Shown: positions 37,453 through 46,301 of the stretch, piece after piece | Position numbering within the stretch: position 1 is the first letter of the stretch | Layout: every line of letters starts with the position of its first letter | DNA from: Rhodopseudomonas boonkerdii | Lineage (GTDB): Bacteria; Pseudomonadota; Alphaproteobacteria; Rhizobiales; Xanthobacteraceae | Direction: 5' to 3' | Assembly (NCBI RefSeq): GCF_021184025.1 | Contig: NZ_CP036537.1 | Coordinates: 1,736,001 to 1,800,000, forward strand | DNA: 64,000 bases | Notes under the pieces: model-generated | What the model was told of the DNA's origin: nothing | The model's database searches: none | The model's input: the letters and a program-made list of their open reading frames with translations, nothing else | Program-made: the position numbers and the translations under genes

Positions 37453-38214
37453 ATGACCGAACGCGTCAATTCCTTCCTCGTCGGCCTCATTCCCATCGCG
37501 CTGTTCCTGGCGCTGTGGCAGTCGCTGGTCTCGTTCGGCTATGCTCCAAGCAATCTTTTGCCGGCGCCGGGCGCCGTGTTCGGCCGGCTGGCAACCCAGT
37601 TCTTCACCGCCGATTTCCTGCACGATCTCGCCGCGACGCTGATCCGCCTGTTTGCCGGCTTTGGCATTGCCGTCGTGCTGGGTGTGTTGATCGGTCTTGC
37701 CGCCGCGGTCAGCCCGGCGATCAATGCCGTGGTGAAGCCGGTGGTGCGCGTGCTGGCGCCGATCCCGAAAGTTGCGCTCTATCCCGCGCTGCTGCTGATC
37801 CTTGGCTTCGATCACGCCTCGAAGGTGACGCTGGTTACCGCCGATGCATTGTTTCCGATCCTGCTCTCGACTTACTACGGTGCGTCGATGGTCGAGCAGA
37901 AGCTGATCTGGTCGGCGCAGGCTGCGGGCACGCCGCGCTGGCAGATCCTGTTCAAAGTGGTGTTGCCGGCCGCGATGCCGTCGATCCTCACCGGCTGTCG
38001 CATCGGGCTCGTCATCTCCTGCATCGTGGTGTTTCTGGCCGAAATGATCACCTCGACCGATGGTCTCGGTCACATGCTGGTGCAGGCCGCACGCACCTTC
38101 CAGACCGTGGACATGTTCGTGCCCCTGATCATGATCTCGCTGCTGGGCCTGATCCTGAACAGCTTGCTGCACGCGCTGCGCGGGTATCTGCTGCGCGGTT
38201 TTCCGGAAGTGTGA
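37453..38214 (+). CDS. ABC transporter permease (NitT/TauT type), second subunit
   Basis: 253 aa, same family as the preceding permease and 10 bases downstream. Hydrophobic segments include LIPIALFLALWQSLV, LFAGFGIAVVLGVLIGLAAAV, IGLVISCIVVFLAEMI and PLIMISLLGLILNSLL. The EAA loop is around GTPRWQILFKVVLPAAMPSIL (about 163-183). Two permeases with one ATPase suggest a heterodimeric importer. The operon ends in a family A repeat, and the substrate-binding protein is not in the window. Confidence 0.9.
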   Translation: MTERVNSFLVGLIPIALFLALWQSLVSFGYAPSNLLPAPGAVFGRLATQFFTADFLHDLAATLIRLFAGFGIAVVLGVLIGLAAAVSPAINAVVKPVVRVLAPIPKVALYPALLLILGFDHASKVTLVTADALFPILLSTYYGASMVEQKLIWSAQAAGTPRWQILFKVVLPAAMPSILTGCRIGLVISCIVVFLAEMITSTDGLGHMLVQAARTFQTVDMFVPLIMISLLGLILNSLLHALRGYLLRGFPEV

Positions 38215-38221
38215 ACTCCGG

Positions 38222-38333
38222 CCCCTCATGGTGAGGAGGCGCGAAGCGCCGTCTCGAACCATGAGATGGCCGTGCCTGGAGATCGCGGCCCTTCGAGACG
38301 CCGCGCTTTGCGCGGCTCCTCAGGATGAGGGGG
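38222..38333. repeat. repeat family A, copy 3 (two-module form)
   Basis: Module 1, CCCTCATGGTGAGGAGGCGC to CGTCTCGAACCATGAG, then module 2, CCCTTCGAGACGCCGCGC to GCGGCTCCTCAGGATGAGGG. Each folds as a hairpin. It lies between convergent genes and may act as a bidirectional terminator. Confidence 0.85.
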
Positions 38334-38346
38334 TGTGTATGGCGCC

Positions 38347-39330
38347 TCAAAGCACTGGCGGCTTCTGCAGCTGAAAGTGCTTCAGCAGATCCACGAAGGC
38401 CGACAGCCGTCCTTCGCGATAGGCGTCCACATCGAGGCCTTCGTAATTGAGGAAGCCTTCGCCGGTCCGCAGCCCGATCTTCCCTTCGGCCATGTTGCGG
38501 CCGATGATCTCCGGCGCCGCATAGCGTTCGTTGTTCAGTGCTGAGGTCATATACTTGCTGGCGTAATACAGGATGTCGCCGCCGCCCCAGTCGATAAACT
38601 CGAGCAAGCCGAGCACGGCAAACCGGAATCCGAAACCATATTTGATCGCCTTGTCGAGTTCTTCCGGCGAGGCAACGCCTTCCTCGACCATGCGCGCGGC
38701 CTCATTCATCGCCAGCGCCTGGATGCGAGGCACGATATAGCCGGGCGAAGCCGAGCACACGACCGGCACCTTGCCGATGCTTTCGAGCAGTTCTTTTACT
38801 TTCGCTGTGACCGCGGGATCGGTCTTCGCGCCCGGGGAGACCTCGACCAGCGGCACGAGATAAGCGGGGTTGAGCCAGTGCGCATTGAGGAAGCGTTCAG
38901 GCCTCTCGACGGCACTGGAGAGATCGTCGACGAGAATGGTGGATGTCGTCGATGCGATGATGGGCTCCGGCCCGGCAAGCTGGGATGCACGCGCCAGCGC
39001 TTCGCGCTTCTGGTCGAGCACTTCGGGAACGCCCTCCAAAATGATCGCCGACCTGCTCAGCGCGGCACCCGCGTTGGCTTCGGAAATCACGCGGATACGC
39101 GCGACCAGCGTCTCGATGTCGTTGTCCTTCAGCAGGTCGAACCGTGCCATGCTGGCAAAGGTTTTTCGGACTTCGCCAAGCGCTTCCGCTGCCAACGCGG
39201 CGAACCTGTCGGCCTCGCGCTGCTTGAAGTCAACGATGACGACATCATGCCCGGCATAGGCAAAGGCAACTGCGATGCCGCGGCCCATGCGGCCTGCTCC
39301 CAGGCAGGCGATCACTGGCCGCGTACTCAT
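38347..39330 (-). CDS. 3-hydroxyacyl-CoA dehydrogenase family protein
   Basis: 327 aa, one Rossmann domain plus one C-terminal dimerisation domain, the size of 3-hydroxybutyryl-CoA dehydrogenase. Motifs are CLGAGRMGRGIAVAFAYAGH (9-28), ASTTSTILVDDLS, and NAHWLNPAYLVPLVEVSPG with the catalytic His. The product could be an oxidoreductase for a beta-hydroxyacyl-CoA made in ring degradation; carnitine- and gulonate-dehydrogenase-like members are the alternative. The start overlaps the stop of the opine-dehydrogenase-like gene by 4 bases. Confidence 0.85.
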   Translation of the reverse strand: MSTRPVIACLGAGRMGRGIAVAFAYAGHDVVIVDFKQREADRFAALAAEALGEVRKTFASMARFDLLKDNDIETLVARIRVISEANAGAALSRSAIILEGVPEVLDQKREALARASQLAGPEPIIASTTSTILVDDLSSAVERPERFLNAHWLNPAYLVPLVEVSPGAKTDPAVTAKVKELLESIGKVPVVCSASPGYIVPRIQALAMNEAARMVEEGVASPEELDKAIKYGFGFRFAVLGLLEFIDWGGGDILYYASKYMTSALNNERYAAPEIIGRNMAEGKIGLRTGEGFLNYEGLDVDAYREGRLSAFVDLLKHFQLQKPPVL

Positions 39331-40421
39331 GCGGTAAAGCCTTCGCGCAGCAGCTTCTGCAGCGGGTCACGCTTCAGATCGCCGAAGCCGAGCGAGGTGA
39401 GCGTGCGACCGCCCTGAAAAAAGTTCTCACCGCAGATGGCGCCGCCGATAGCGAGGAAGGCCTTCACCAGCGGTGTTTCGACGCCGGCGAGCTCCGCGCA
39501 GGAGAGGAAGAAGGAGAGGCCGGTACGCAGATCCTCGCGCATGTAGCGGTGCTCGGTGAGCACGATATTCTCACGCCAGTCGCCGCTGTCGGTGAGACGA
39601 TCGTGCGAGCCGCGGCCGTACATCCATTCTTCGCCTTCCCTGGCGTAGTGATGCGCCAGCGGGAAATGCGGGCCCGTATAGCCAAGCGCTTCGCGAATCG
39701 CGATGCGCTCGCCGTCGAGCAGGTCGGTCACGCGGCGGATCGAGGCTTGCGTGCCTTCCTTGTGGATGTCCCATTTCGGAAAATGCTCGAGCGGTCCGGC
39801 ATTCATGACGATCAGCGGCGGATGGATGATCGGCCCGGCATTCATCAGCGCGCCCGACAATGCATCGCCGCAGGGCTCGATGACGCCGGGGAAGGCTTTG
39901 TCGATCACCTTGCAGGCATAGTCCGACATCGACAGCGGAAACACGCCGGTCGGCAGCCGCCTGGCGCGGATGGTGATGGCGACCTCGAATGGGCCATGTT
40001 TGCGCGCGAGCCAGGGCAGGGTGCCGGTTTCGGCGAAGGCGACTTTCGCCTTGTTGCCGATGTCATGCGCCGCCTTGGCAAAGATCATCGCGCCGAAGGT
40101 GGCGGGCGGCAGATAGACAACCTGGCCATCCCTGAGATGCGGTGCAATCTGTTCTGCGATATCGGGCTGCGCAAAGGCAGGTGCCGGGCAGAGGATCAAC
40201 TCGACGCCATCGATGGCTGCGGCGATATCCGTGGTGACGAGCGCAAGCCGGGTGTCATGCGTCCCTTGCGCATTCTTTACGGTGATGCGCGCACCGGCCG
40301 CCTTGTGCGCGGCCACGGCCTCGGCATCGCGGCGCCACAGGCGCACGTCATGGCCCTGCAGTGCGAAATCGCCTGCGGCTGCGAAAGAGCCGTTGCCGCC
40401 GCCGAGTACTGCGATCTTCAT
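39327..40421 (-). CDS. NAD/NADP octopine/nopaline dehydrogenase family protein
   Basis: 364 aa. N-terminal Rossmann domain with AVLGGGNGSFAAAGDFALQG (4-23), then a helical C-terminal domain with MNAGPIIHPPLIVMNAGPLE (about 194-213), which holds the conserved Asn-Ala-Gly-Pro/His catalytic region of opine dehydrogenases. Opine dehydrogenases reductively join an amino acid and a keto acid. Here the gene is coupled to a 3-hydroxyacyl-CoA dehydrogenase, so the natural substrate may differ. Exact role unknown. Confidence 0.85.
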   Translation of the reverse strand: MKIAVLGGGNGSFAAAGDFALQGHDVRLWRRDAEAVAAHKAAGARITVKNAQGTHDTRLALVTTDIAAAIDGVELILCPAPAFAQPDIAEQIAPHLRDGQVVYLPPATFGAMIFAKAAHDIGNKAKVAFAETGTLPWLARKHGPFEVAITIRARRLPTGVFPLSMSDYACKVIDKAFPGVIEPCGDALSGALMNAGPIIHPPLIVMNAGPLEHFPKWDIHKEGTQASIRRVTDLLDGERIAIREALGYTGPHFPLAHHYAREGEEWMYGRGSHDRLTDSGDWRENIVLTEHRYMREDLRTGLSFFLSCAELAGVETPLVKAFLAIGGAICGENFFQGGRTLTSLGFGDLKRDPLQKLLREGFTA

Positions 40422-40441
40422 GTGTATCCCCTAACTCTGGC

Positions 40442-40526
40442 CGTAGGATGGGTAGAGCGAAGCGAAACCCATCGATTTCGTGCGTGTGAATGATGGGTTT
40501 CGCGAAGGCGCTCTGCCCATCCTACG
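40442..40526. repeat. family C inverted repeat (CGTAGGATGGGTAGAGC), copy 1
   Basis: CGTAGGATGGGTAGAGC at 40442-40458 mirrors GCTCTGCCCATCCTACG at 40510-40526, with GAAACCCATC and GATGGGTTTC inside. Its right edge forms the TAG stop of the acyl-CoA ligase (40522-40524 on the minus strand). A shorter copy is at 53991-54042. Confidence 0.85.
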
Positions 40527-42033
40527 AAGAAGCGTCTTGCTTCAATTTGAAATGTTGCACCTTGCCGAGTGCGGTACGCGGCAAATCGCTGACGAAGATG
40601 ATGTCGCGCGGGTGTTTGAAGCGTGCAAGTTGCGTCGCGACATGCGCCTTCAGGAGCTCGGCCGTGCAATCGCAGTCCGGGCGCAACACCACATAGGCGA
40701 CCGGCACTTCCTGCCATTTCGGATCGGCCACGCCGATCACGCCGACATCGGCGACGTCGGGATGTTCGAGGATCACACGCTCGATCTCGGCGGGGTAGAC
40801 GTTCTCTCCGCCGGAGATGATCATGTTCTTCTTGCGGTCATGGACCCAGAAATAGCCATCCGCATCGCGCGTGCCGATGTCGCCGGTGCGATACCAGCCA
40901 TCATGCAGCGCATCGCGCGTCGCGGCTTCATTGCCCCAATATTCGTAGAACACATTGGGGCCGCGCACGACGATCTCGCCGGCGGTGCCGGCTGCGACTT
41001 CAGCGCCGCTGTCGTCGATCACCTTGGCTTCGCAGCACAGACCCGGCAATCCCGTCGATCCCGTGCGGGCTTCGCCGCCGAGCCGCGTATAGACGGATAT
41101 CGGGCAGGTTTCCGTCGAGCCGTAGACCTGCAGCACCGGAATGCCGCGATCGGTGAAGCGCGCGATCAGATGCGGCGGCACGATGCTGGAGCCGGTGCAG
41201 ATCGCTTTCAGGCAGGACAAGTCGGTGCTCGCCCAGGCCGGATGCTCGCTCACGGCCTGAATGGTCGCAGGCACCAGCACGGTCAGCGTCGGTCGCGCTT
41301 GGGTGATGGTCGCCAGCGTCGAGTCCGGCGTGAAGCGCGCATGGATGGTTACGGTAGCGCCGTGATGCAGCGCGGGCGTGGTCTGGATGTTGAGCCCGCC
41401 GACATGGAAGAACGGCAGCACCGTCAGTACATGATCGTCGGAAGTGAGGCCATGCATGTGTTGGCTCATCACGCCGTTCCACAGCAGCGCCTCCTGACGC
41501 AGCACTGCACCTTTCGGGCGGCCTGTCGTGCCGGATGTGTAAACGATCAGCAGCGGGCAGGATAGGTCGGTATGCGGATTGCTGCCATCGCCGGAGGCCT
41601 TGGCGAGCAGTTCTTCAAATGTCTGCGCAGGAGCTGGCGGCGTGAAATCGAGCGCGACGACACGGGTGTCCGGAAGCTCCGTCGCGAGCTGGGGCAGGAT
41701 GGCCGCGAAGCCTTCTTCCAGCACCAGCACTTTGGCGGACGCATCGGAAAGGATGAAGAGCTGTTCTGCCACGGCGAGCCGCCAGTTCAGCGGCACCAGG
41801 ATCGCGCCGAGCCTGGCGCAGGCATAGAGCAGGACGAGATAATCCGGCCGGTTGAGGCTGAGGATCGCCACGCGATCGCCGCGACCGACGCCACATTCTG
41901 CTTTCAACGCCTTCGCCGCTGCCTCGATGCGCGCGTTGAATGCGGCATAGGTCAGCGTCGTGCCCTCGAAATGGATCGCTGGCTTGCTGGGGGTGAAAGC
42001 CGCGTTGCGGGCGATGAGGCTGGAGAGATCCAA
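40522..42033 (-). CDS. acyl-CoA synthetase (AMP-binding, ANL superfamily)
   Basis: 503 aa, a normal size. It activates a carboxylic acid with ATP and CoA. The P-loop-like motif is LIVYTSGTTGRPKGA (about 163-177); others are QVYGSTETCP, GWYRTGDIGTRDADGYF, and the C-terminal SGGENVYPAEIERVI plus a Lys near the end in RTALGKVQHFK. The stop codon lies in a family C repeat. It sits in a minus-strand row with an acyl-CoA dehydrogenase and an alpha/beta hydrolase. The substrate is not identified; a fatty, alicyclic or aromatic acid is possible. Confidence 0.9.
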   Translation of the reverse strand: MDLSSLIARNAAFTPSKPAIHFEGTTLTYAAFNARIEAAAKALKAECGVGRGDRVAILSLNRPDYLVLLYACARLGAILVPLNWRLAVAEQLFILSDASAKVLVLEEGFAAILPQLATELPDTRVVALDFTPPAPAQTFEELLAKASGDGSNPHTDLSCPLLIVYTSGTTGRPKGAVLRQEALLWNGVMSQHMHGLTSDDHVLTVLPFFHVGGLNIQTTPALHHGATVTIHARFTPDSTLATITQARPTLTVLVPATIQAVSEHPAWASTDLSCLKAICTGSSIVPPHLIARFTDRGIPVLQVYGSTETCPISVYTRLGGEARTGSTGLPGLCCEAKVIDDSGAEVAAGTAGEIVVRGPNVFYEYWGNEAATRDALHDGWYRTGDIGTRDADGYFWVHDRKKNMIISGGENVYPAEIERVILEHPDVADVGVIGVADPKWQEVPVAYVVLRPDCDCTAELLKAHVATQLARFKHPRDIIFVSDLPRTALGKVQHFKLKQDASS

Positions 42034-42050
42034 AGCGGTGATCCAATGTC

Positions 42051-42163
42051 GTCTTTGCGAGGTCTGGAAAAGCCTTTGGCTTTTCCCTGTGCGGAGCGAC
42101 GAAGCAATCCAGAGCGGCGAGCGAAGAAAGAATTGGATTGCTTCGCTTCGCTCGCAATGACGT
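42051..42163. repeat. family E repeat (GCGACGAAGCAATCCAG), copy 1
   Basis: GCGACGAAGCAATCCAGAG and GGATTGCTTCGC...GCTCGCAATGACG arms, as in the copy at 51392-51500. It lies between the acyl-CoA ligase start and the acyl-CoA dehydrogenase stop, so the minus-strand operon may be broken or processed here. Confidence 0.8.
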
Positions 42164-42167
42164 AGTA

Positions 42168-43460
42168 TTAGTCGTCCTTCTCACCCGGCTCGTACAACGC
42201 TTCGCGGCCGATGCGATCGAGGCACAGCTCGGCGGTCCAGGGCAGCATCAGCGCGCCGCAGCGGCTGTCGCGATAGATGCGTTCCAGCGGCAATGTCTTC
42301 AGCATCGACTGGCCACCGCAGGTGCGGATCGCCAGCGCCGCGAGTTCATTGGCGCCTTCCATCACGGTGTACTGTGCCGCATAGGCGCGCAGCACCTGCT
42401 CCTTGGTCGGATTGGCGCAGGCTTCGGTCACGGCCTGGAACCAGATGCCCTTGATCTGCTCCAGCTTCACCTGCATCTGTGCGACGGCAATCTGCTTGGT
42501 CGGATACATGCGGCGCTTCACCGGCGGCATGCCCGGCACTTCGCCGCGCAGATATTTCACCGTGAAATCATAGGAAGCTTGCGCGAGCCCCATATAAGTC
42601 GGCGACAGCGTCATGAACATGTGCGGCCAGCGCATCGCCGCCTGGAAATACACGCCGCGCGGCATCAGCGCCGCATCCTCCGGCACGAACACATCCTTGA
42701 AGATCAGGGTGCGCGAAACGGTGCCGCGCATGCCGAGCGGGTCCCAGTCGCCGACCACCGAGACGCCTTCCGACTTCGCGGCGATCGCCAGATACAGCGT
42801 ATTGCGGCGCGAGGCCTTCTCGCCTTCGACAGTCTCGGTGCACAGCACGCCGTAGTAGTCGGCCGAACCGGACAGCGACGCAAAGATCTTCTTGCCGTTG
42901 ACGATCCAGCCGCCTTCGACAGGCTTTGCTTCGGTGCCGAAGGCTACGCCGCCAGCAGCAGCCGCGCCGCCTTCGGAGAAGGGCTGCGCATAGATCGCGC
43001 CGTCTTCGAGAATGCGCTTGTAATGCACCGCGCGGCGGCGCTCGTGATCGGCGCGGGTTGACGCATCCATGTCGAGGTCGTCGGCGAGCGGGCCGGACCA
43101 CAGCGTCGAGCAGACATGCATGTTCCAGGTCAGAGCCGTGGCGCCGCAATAGCGGCCGATCTCGGCAGCAGCCAGCGAATAGGTCTGGTAGTCTGCGCCT
43201 GATCCGCCATTGGCCTTCGGCACGGAGATGCCGAGCAGGCCCGCCTTGTGCATATCCCGATAATTCTCCATCGGGAAGATCGCCTCGCGATCCCACTTCG
43301 CAGCGCGCGGCGCGAAATTGGTCTGCGCCAGTTCGCGCGCCTTGGTGATCAGAAGGGTCTGTTCGTCATTGAGACGATAGGCCTTCGGATCGAACATTGG
43401 TTTATCAAGATCGGGCTTGTCGAGCACGATGCCGTCGAGATTGCTGGCGGGCGCGTTCAT
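42168..43460 (-). CDS. divergent acyl-CoA dehydrogenase family protein
   Basis: 430 aa with the three-part acyl-CoA dehydrogenase fold: helical N-terminus (LAQTNFAPRAAKWDREAIFP, about 44-63), GGSGADYQTYSLAAAEIGRY, the middle beta domain (GGWIVNGKKIFASLSG, about 183-198) and helical C-terminus. The usual SEPxxGSD motif is replaced by QPFSEGGAAAAGG, and the usual YEGT/catalytic-Glu region reads RIYRDSRCGALMLPW. It may be a non-canonical member such as a flavin monooxygenase or an enzyme with a relocated base. The start overlaps the upstream hydrolase stop (43457-43460). Confidence 0.85.
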   Translation of the reverse strand: MNAPASNLDGIVLDKPDLDKPMFDPKAYRLNDEQTLLITKARELAQTNFAPRAAKWDREAIFPMENYRDMHKAGLLGISVPKANGGSGADYQTYSLAAAEIGRYCGATALTWNMHVCSTLWSGPLADDLDMDASTRADHERRRAVHYKRILEDGAIYAQPFSEGGAAAAGGVAFGTEAKPVEGGWIVNGKKIFASLSGSADYYGVLCTETVEGEKASRRNTLYLAIAAKSEGVSVVGDWDPLGMRGTVSRTLIFKDVFVPEDAALMPRGVYFQAAMRWPHMFMTLSPTYMGLAQASYDFTVKYLRGEVPGMPPVKRRMYPTKQIAVAQMQVKLEQIKGIWFQAVTEACANPTKEQVLRAYAAQYTVMEGANELAALAIRTCGGQSMLKTLPLERIYRDSRCGALMLPWTAELCLDRIGREALYEPGEKDD

Positions 43461-44284
43461 GAAGTTGATCCCGAGAGGTTGTGACAGGTCTTGAGGAAGT
43501 CGGCGAGCACGTCGTTGAACTCGCGCGGGCGTTCGAAACTGGCGAGATGGCCGACGCCTTGGAGCTCCACATAGGTCGCGCCGGGCACCATGGCCGCCAT
43601 CTTCGCCATGGTCTTGGCCGGGGCATTGTTGTCCTTGGAGCCCGACAAGAGCAAAGTCGGCACCTTGATATCGGCGATCTCGTTGCGCAGGTTAAAGCCG
43701 ATCATCGACTTCATCGACGCGCGATAGGTATCGGGCTTCACCGCGGCCATGCAGTCGCGTGCGAGGTCGAGGCCCTTCGGATCAGGATCGTCGCCGATAA
43801 GGCCGGCGACGAGCTTCGGCGCCATGCTCGCCATGGTCTCGCCGCGATCCAGCGGTCCGAGCCGGGCATCGATGAAGTTCTTCTGCCATTCGCCGTCGGA
43901 GCTGCCGAATACCGACGTCGTCTGGGCCAGTACGGCGGCGCTGGCGAGATCGGGATAGTCATGCAGGAAACGCTGCACGATCATGCCGCCGATGGAATGG
44001 CCGACCAGCACGGGCTTCCTGGCGCCCACCTGTGTCAGAAAGTCCTTCAGCGCGGCAGCAAAACCGGGAATGCTGGGCTCATCGAGCTGCTTCGATCCGC
44101 CATAACCCGGCGCATCCCAGCCAATGGTGAAATAGCGATCGCCGAACGTGTCGATCTGGTTGCGCCAGCCGCGGCCGGCACCGCCGATTCCATGCAGAAA
44201 CACCAGCGGCGTCATCGACACATCGCCTTTGGCTTCATAGCCGAAACGGCCGTCCTTGGTTGTCAGGGCTTGTGAGTTCGGCAC
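43457..44284 (-). CDS. alpha/beta hydrolase
   Basis: 275 aa from the GTG at 44284, chosen because AGGAGG lies 7 bases upstream; an ATG at 44311 would add nine residues without a ribosome site. Motifs are FLHGIGGAGRGW (oxyanion, about 29-40), VGHSIGGM (nucleophile Ser near 94), the acid in LLLSGSKDNN, and GVGHLASFERP with the catalytic His. In this context it may open a ring lactone or act as a thioesterase; the substrate is not known. A dyad operator lies 69 bases upstream. Confidence 0.88.
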   Translation of the reverse strand: MPNSQALTTKDGRFGYEAKGDVSMTPLVFLHGIGGAGRGWRNQIDTFGDRYFTIGWDAPGYGGSKQLDEPSIPGFAAALKDFLTQVGARKPVLVGHSIGGMIVQRFLHDYPDLASAAVLAQTTSVFGSSDGEWQKNFIDARLGPLDRGETMASMAPKLVAGLIGDDPDPKGLDLARDCMAAVKPDTYRASMKSMIGFNLRNEIADIKVPTLLLSGSKDNNAPAKTMAKMAAMVPGATYVELQGVGHLASFERPREFNDVLADFLKTCHNLSGSTS

Positions 44285-44352
44285 GTGGTGGCCTCCTGTA
44301 CGATCGGACATGATGATCCTAGCATGACCCAGATATATGAAAAGCGATAGTT

Positions 44353-44364
44353 TTAGACTTAAAG
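44353..44364 (-). promoter_or_regulatory. MarR-type operator dyad upstream of the hydrolase operon
   Basis: Minus strand TTTA-AGTC-TAAA, flanked by TAAAAC. It is identical to the dyad at 62782-62793 upstream of the CoA ligase and is a near-palindrome. It lies 69 bases before the GTG start. Confidence 0.6.
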
Positions 44365-44471
44365 GGTCTAAGCCTGCCTAGCGTCCGTGCAATGCAGCAC
44401 CAATTTTCAGCGGTTTGATGTCGCGTGTGTTTTCCGCGATGCGGCACGTGAGATAAAGCGCGGGTGGTGGG

Positions 44472-44880
44472 CATCCTTCGAGACGCGGCCGATGACGGCC
44501 GCTCCTCAGAGTCTGATTGGAAATGCAGTCCGTAGTTTGGCGCTGCTGGTCGCCCAGGCGGAACGCGACACACCGCCCCTCATGGTGAGGAGGCGCGCAG
44601 CGCCGTCTCGAACCATGAGATGGCTTGGCTCGGCGCTCCTCGGCCATCCCTTGCGAATGGCTACGCCATTCGCCGGGAGACGCGCTACGCGGCTCCTCAG
44701 GATGAGGGGCGGAGACGCGAGATACTGAGTTGAACGCGGCATTGTCCCGAGCAAAAACAGTCGAAAAGCGCCTCAGACCGCTTTATGAGTCAGACACTCA
44801 GGATGAGGGAAGTGTATCGCACAATAGAAGACCCTCATGGTGAGGAGCCCGCGGAGCGGGCGTCTCGAACCATGCAGCCT
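44472..44880. repeat. mosaic repeat family A, copy 4
   Basis: Fills most of the 709-base gap 44285-44993. It starts with module 2 (CATCCTTCGAGACGCGG to GCTCCTCAG), is interrupted by GATTGGAAATGCAGTCCG and GGCGCTGCTGGTCGCCC, then a module 1, GGCGAATGGC-type arms (GAATGGCTACGCCATTCG), CTCAGGATGAGG, the CGAGCAAAAACAGTCGAAAA segment (inverse of one near 16550) and a last module 1 (44832-44876). No gene is supported. Confidence 0.8.
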
Positions 44881-44948
44881 GTGCTCTCTCTCTCTGCGCT
44901 TCGGTGGTGGCGCATTATCCGCCCTGCGAGGGGCTTGCCGGAAAATTC

Positions 44949-44960
44949 TTTAGGTTTAAA
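44949..44960 (+). promoter_or_regulatory. MarR-type operator dyad overlapping a likely promoter, upstream of acyl-CoA dehydrogenase
   Basis: TTTA-GGTT-TAAA. A -35-like TTGCCG (44935-44940) and a -10-like TAAAAC (44957-44962) are 16 bases apart, so the dyad covers the -10. It is 33 bases before the ATG at 44994. Confidence 0.6.
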
Positions 44961-44993
44961 ACAATCGCCAGACCGCGAGACAGGGAGTCCGCC

Positions 44994-46169
44994 ATGCCCG
45001 ACACGACTTTTCTCACCTGGCCTTTTTTTGAAGATCATCACCGCAAGCTGGCAGCCGATCTATCGCGCTGGGCTGCGGAGCATGTGAACGGCCTCGTCGA
45101 TCATCACGACACCGATGGCTCCTGCCGCAGACTGGTGAAGGCGCTGGGTGAAGCCGGCTGGCTACGTGCTGCCGTGCCGGCCGCTTACGGCGGTCTCTAC
45201 GAAAACTTCGACGTGCGTGCGCTGTGTCTGATCCGCGAGACGCTGGCCTATCAGAACGGCCTCGCCGATTTCGCCTTTGCCATGCAGGGTCTCGGCACCG
45301 GGCCGATCACGCTTTATGGCTCGGACGAGATCAAGCAACGCTATTTGCCGCGTGTCGCCAAGGGTGAAGCGATTGCTGCCTTCGCGCTGTCGGAGCCCGA
45401 TGCCGGTTCGGACGTCGCAGCGATGAGCACGACGGCGGTGCCGGACGGTCCCGACCATGTGCGCATCAACGGTCTGAAGACGTGGATTTCCAATGGCGGC
45501 ATCGCGGATCAATATGTGGTCTTCGTCCGCACGGGTGAAACGGGCGCCCGCGGCATCAGCGCCTTCGTGGTCGATGCCGACATGCCCGGCTTCGCCATTG
45601 ACGGCCGCATCGATGTCATTGCGCCGCATCCGCTGGCGACATTGAAGTTCGAGGATTGCCGTGTTCCGGTGAAGAACCGCATCGGCAAGGACGGCGAGGG
45701 CTTTAAAGTCGCCATGGCGACTCTCGATGTATTCCGCTCCACTGTCGGGGCCGCCGCGCTCGGTCTCGGCCGTCGTGCGCTCGACGAAGGCCTGCATCGG
45801 TCGGTGACGCGAAAAATGTTCGGCCATACATTGGGCGATCTGCAGCTCACCCAGGCCGGTCTCGCGGAGATGGCAACCTCCATCGATGCCTCGGCGCTGC
45901 TGGTCTATCGCTCCGCCTGGACCAAGGATCGCGGCGTACCGCGTGTGACCCGCGAAGCCGCCATGGCCAAGATGTACGCGACCGAAGCCGCGCAGAGCGT
46001 GATCGACCGCGCCGTGCAGATCTTCGGCGGGCTCGGCGTGCAGTCGGGTGTCAAGGTCGAGGAACTCTATCGCGAAATCCGCGCGCTGCGTATCTATGAA
46101 GGCGCGACGGAAGTGCAGAAGGTCGTTATCGGCCGCGATCTGATCAAGTCGGCGCAGGCAGCTCAGTAA
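44994..46169 (+). CDS. acyl-CoA dehydrogenase
   Basis: 391 aa from the ATG at 44994 with AGGGAG 6 bases upstream. Standard FAD-dependent acyl-CoA dehydrogenase: [16 protein letters not shown] (about 129-144), [12 protein letters not shown] (about 160-171), and [19 protein letters not shown] near the C-terminus with the catalytic Glu in YEGATE. In anaerobic and aerobic CoA-dependent ring degradation such enzymes introduce the alpha,beta double bond. A putative MarR operator controls it as a single-gene unit. Confidence 0.92.
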   Translation: MPDTTFLTWPFFEDHHRKLAADLSRWAAEHVNGLVDHHDTDGSCRRLVKALGEAGWLRAAVPAAYGGLYENFDVRALCLIRETLAYQNGLADFAFAMQGLGTGPITLYGSDEIKQRYLPRVAKGEAIAAFALSEPDAGSDVAAMSTTAVPDGPDHVRINGLKTWISNGGIADQYVVFVRTGETGARGISAFVVDADMPGFAIDGRIDVIAPHPLATLKFEDCRVPVKNRIGKDGEGFKVAMATLDVFRSTVGAAALGLGRRALDEGLHRSVTRKMFGHTLGDLQLTQAGLAEMATSIDASALLVYRSAWTKDRGVPRVTREAAMAKMYATEAAQSVIDRAVQIFGGLGVQSGVKVEELYREIRALRIYEGATEVQKVVIGRDLIKSAQAAQ

Positions 46170-46179
46170 CACACTCCAA

Positions 46180-46280
46180 CTGGAATCCCCCGCGAAAGCG
46201 GGGGATTCCAGTTGATACTCACCGCAGAGAGCCACATGACCGCTGTCGTATACTGGATCGCCCGCTTTCGCGGGCGATGA
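46180..46280. repeat. family F repeat (CTGGAATCCCCCGCGAAAGC)
   Basis: A near-perfect hairpin, TGGAATCCCCCGCGAAAGCG pairing with GCGGGGGATTCCA (46180-46212), then a second hairpin with CGCCCGCTTTCGCGGGCG (46259-46276). It separates convergent genes and could terminate both transcripts. Confidence 0.8.
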
Positions 46281-46301
46281 CATGCGGAGAGCGAAGCAAG
46301 A

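Noticed and set aside
38222..38333. A CRISPR array or tandem repeat at the repeat clusters
   Set aside because: Repeats are inverted and of different spacing, with no regular spacers.
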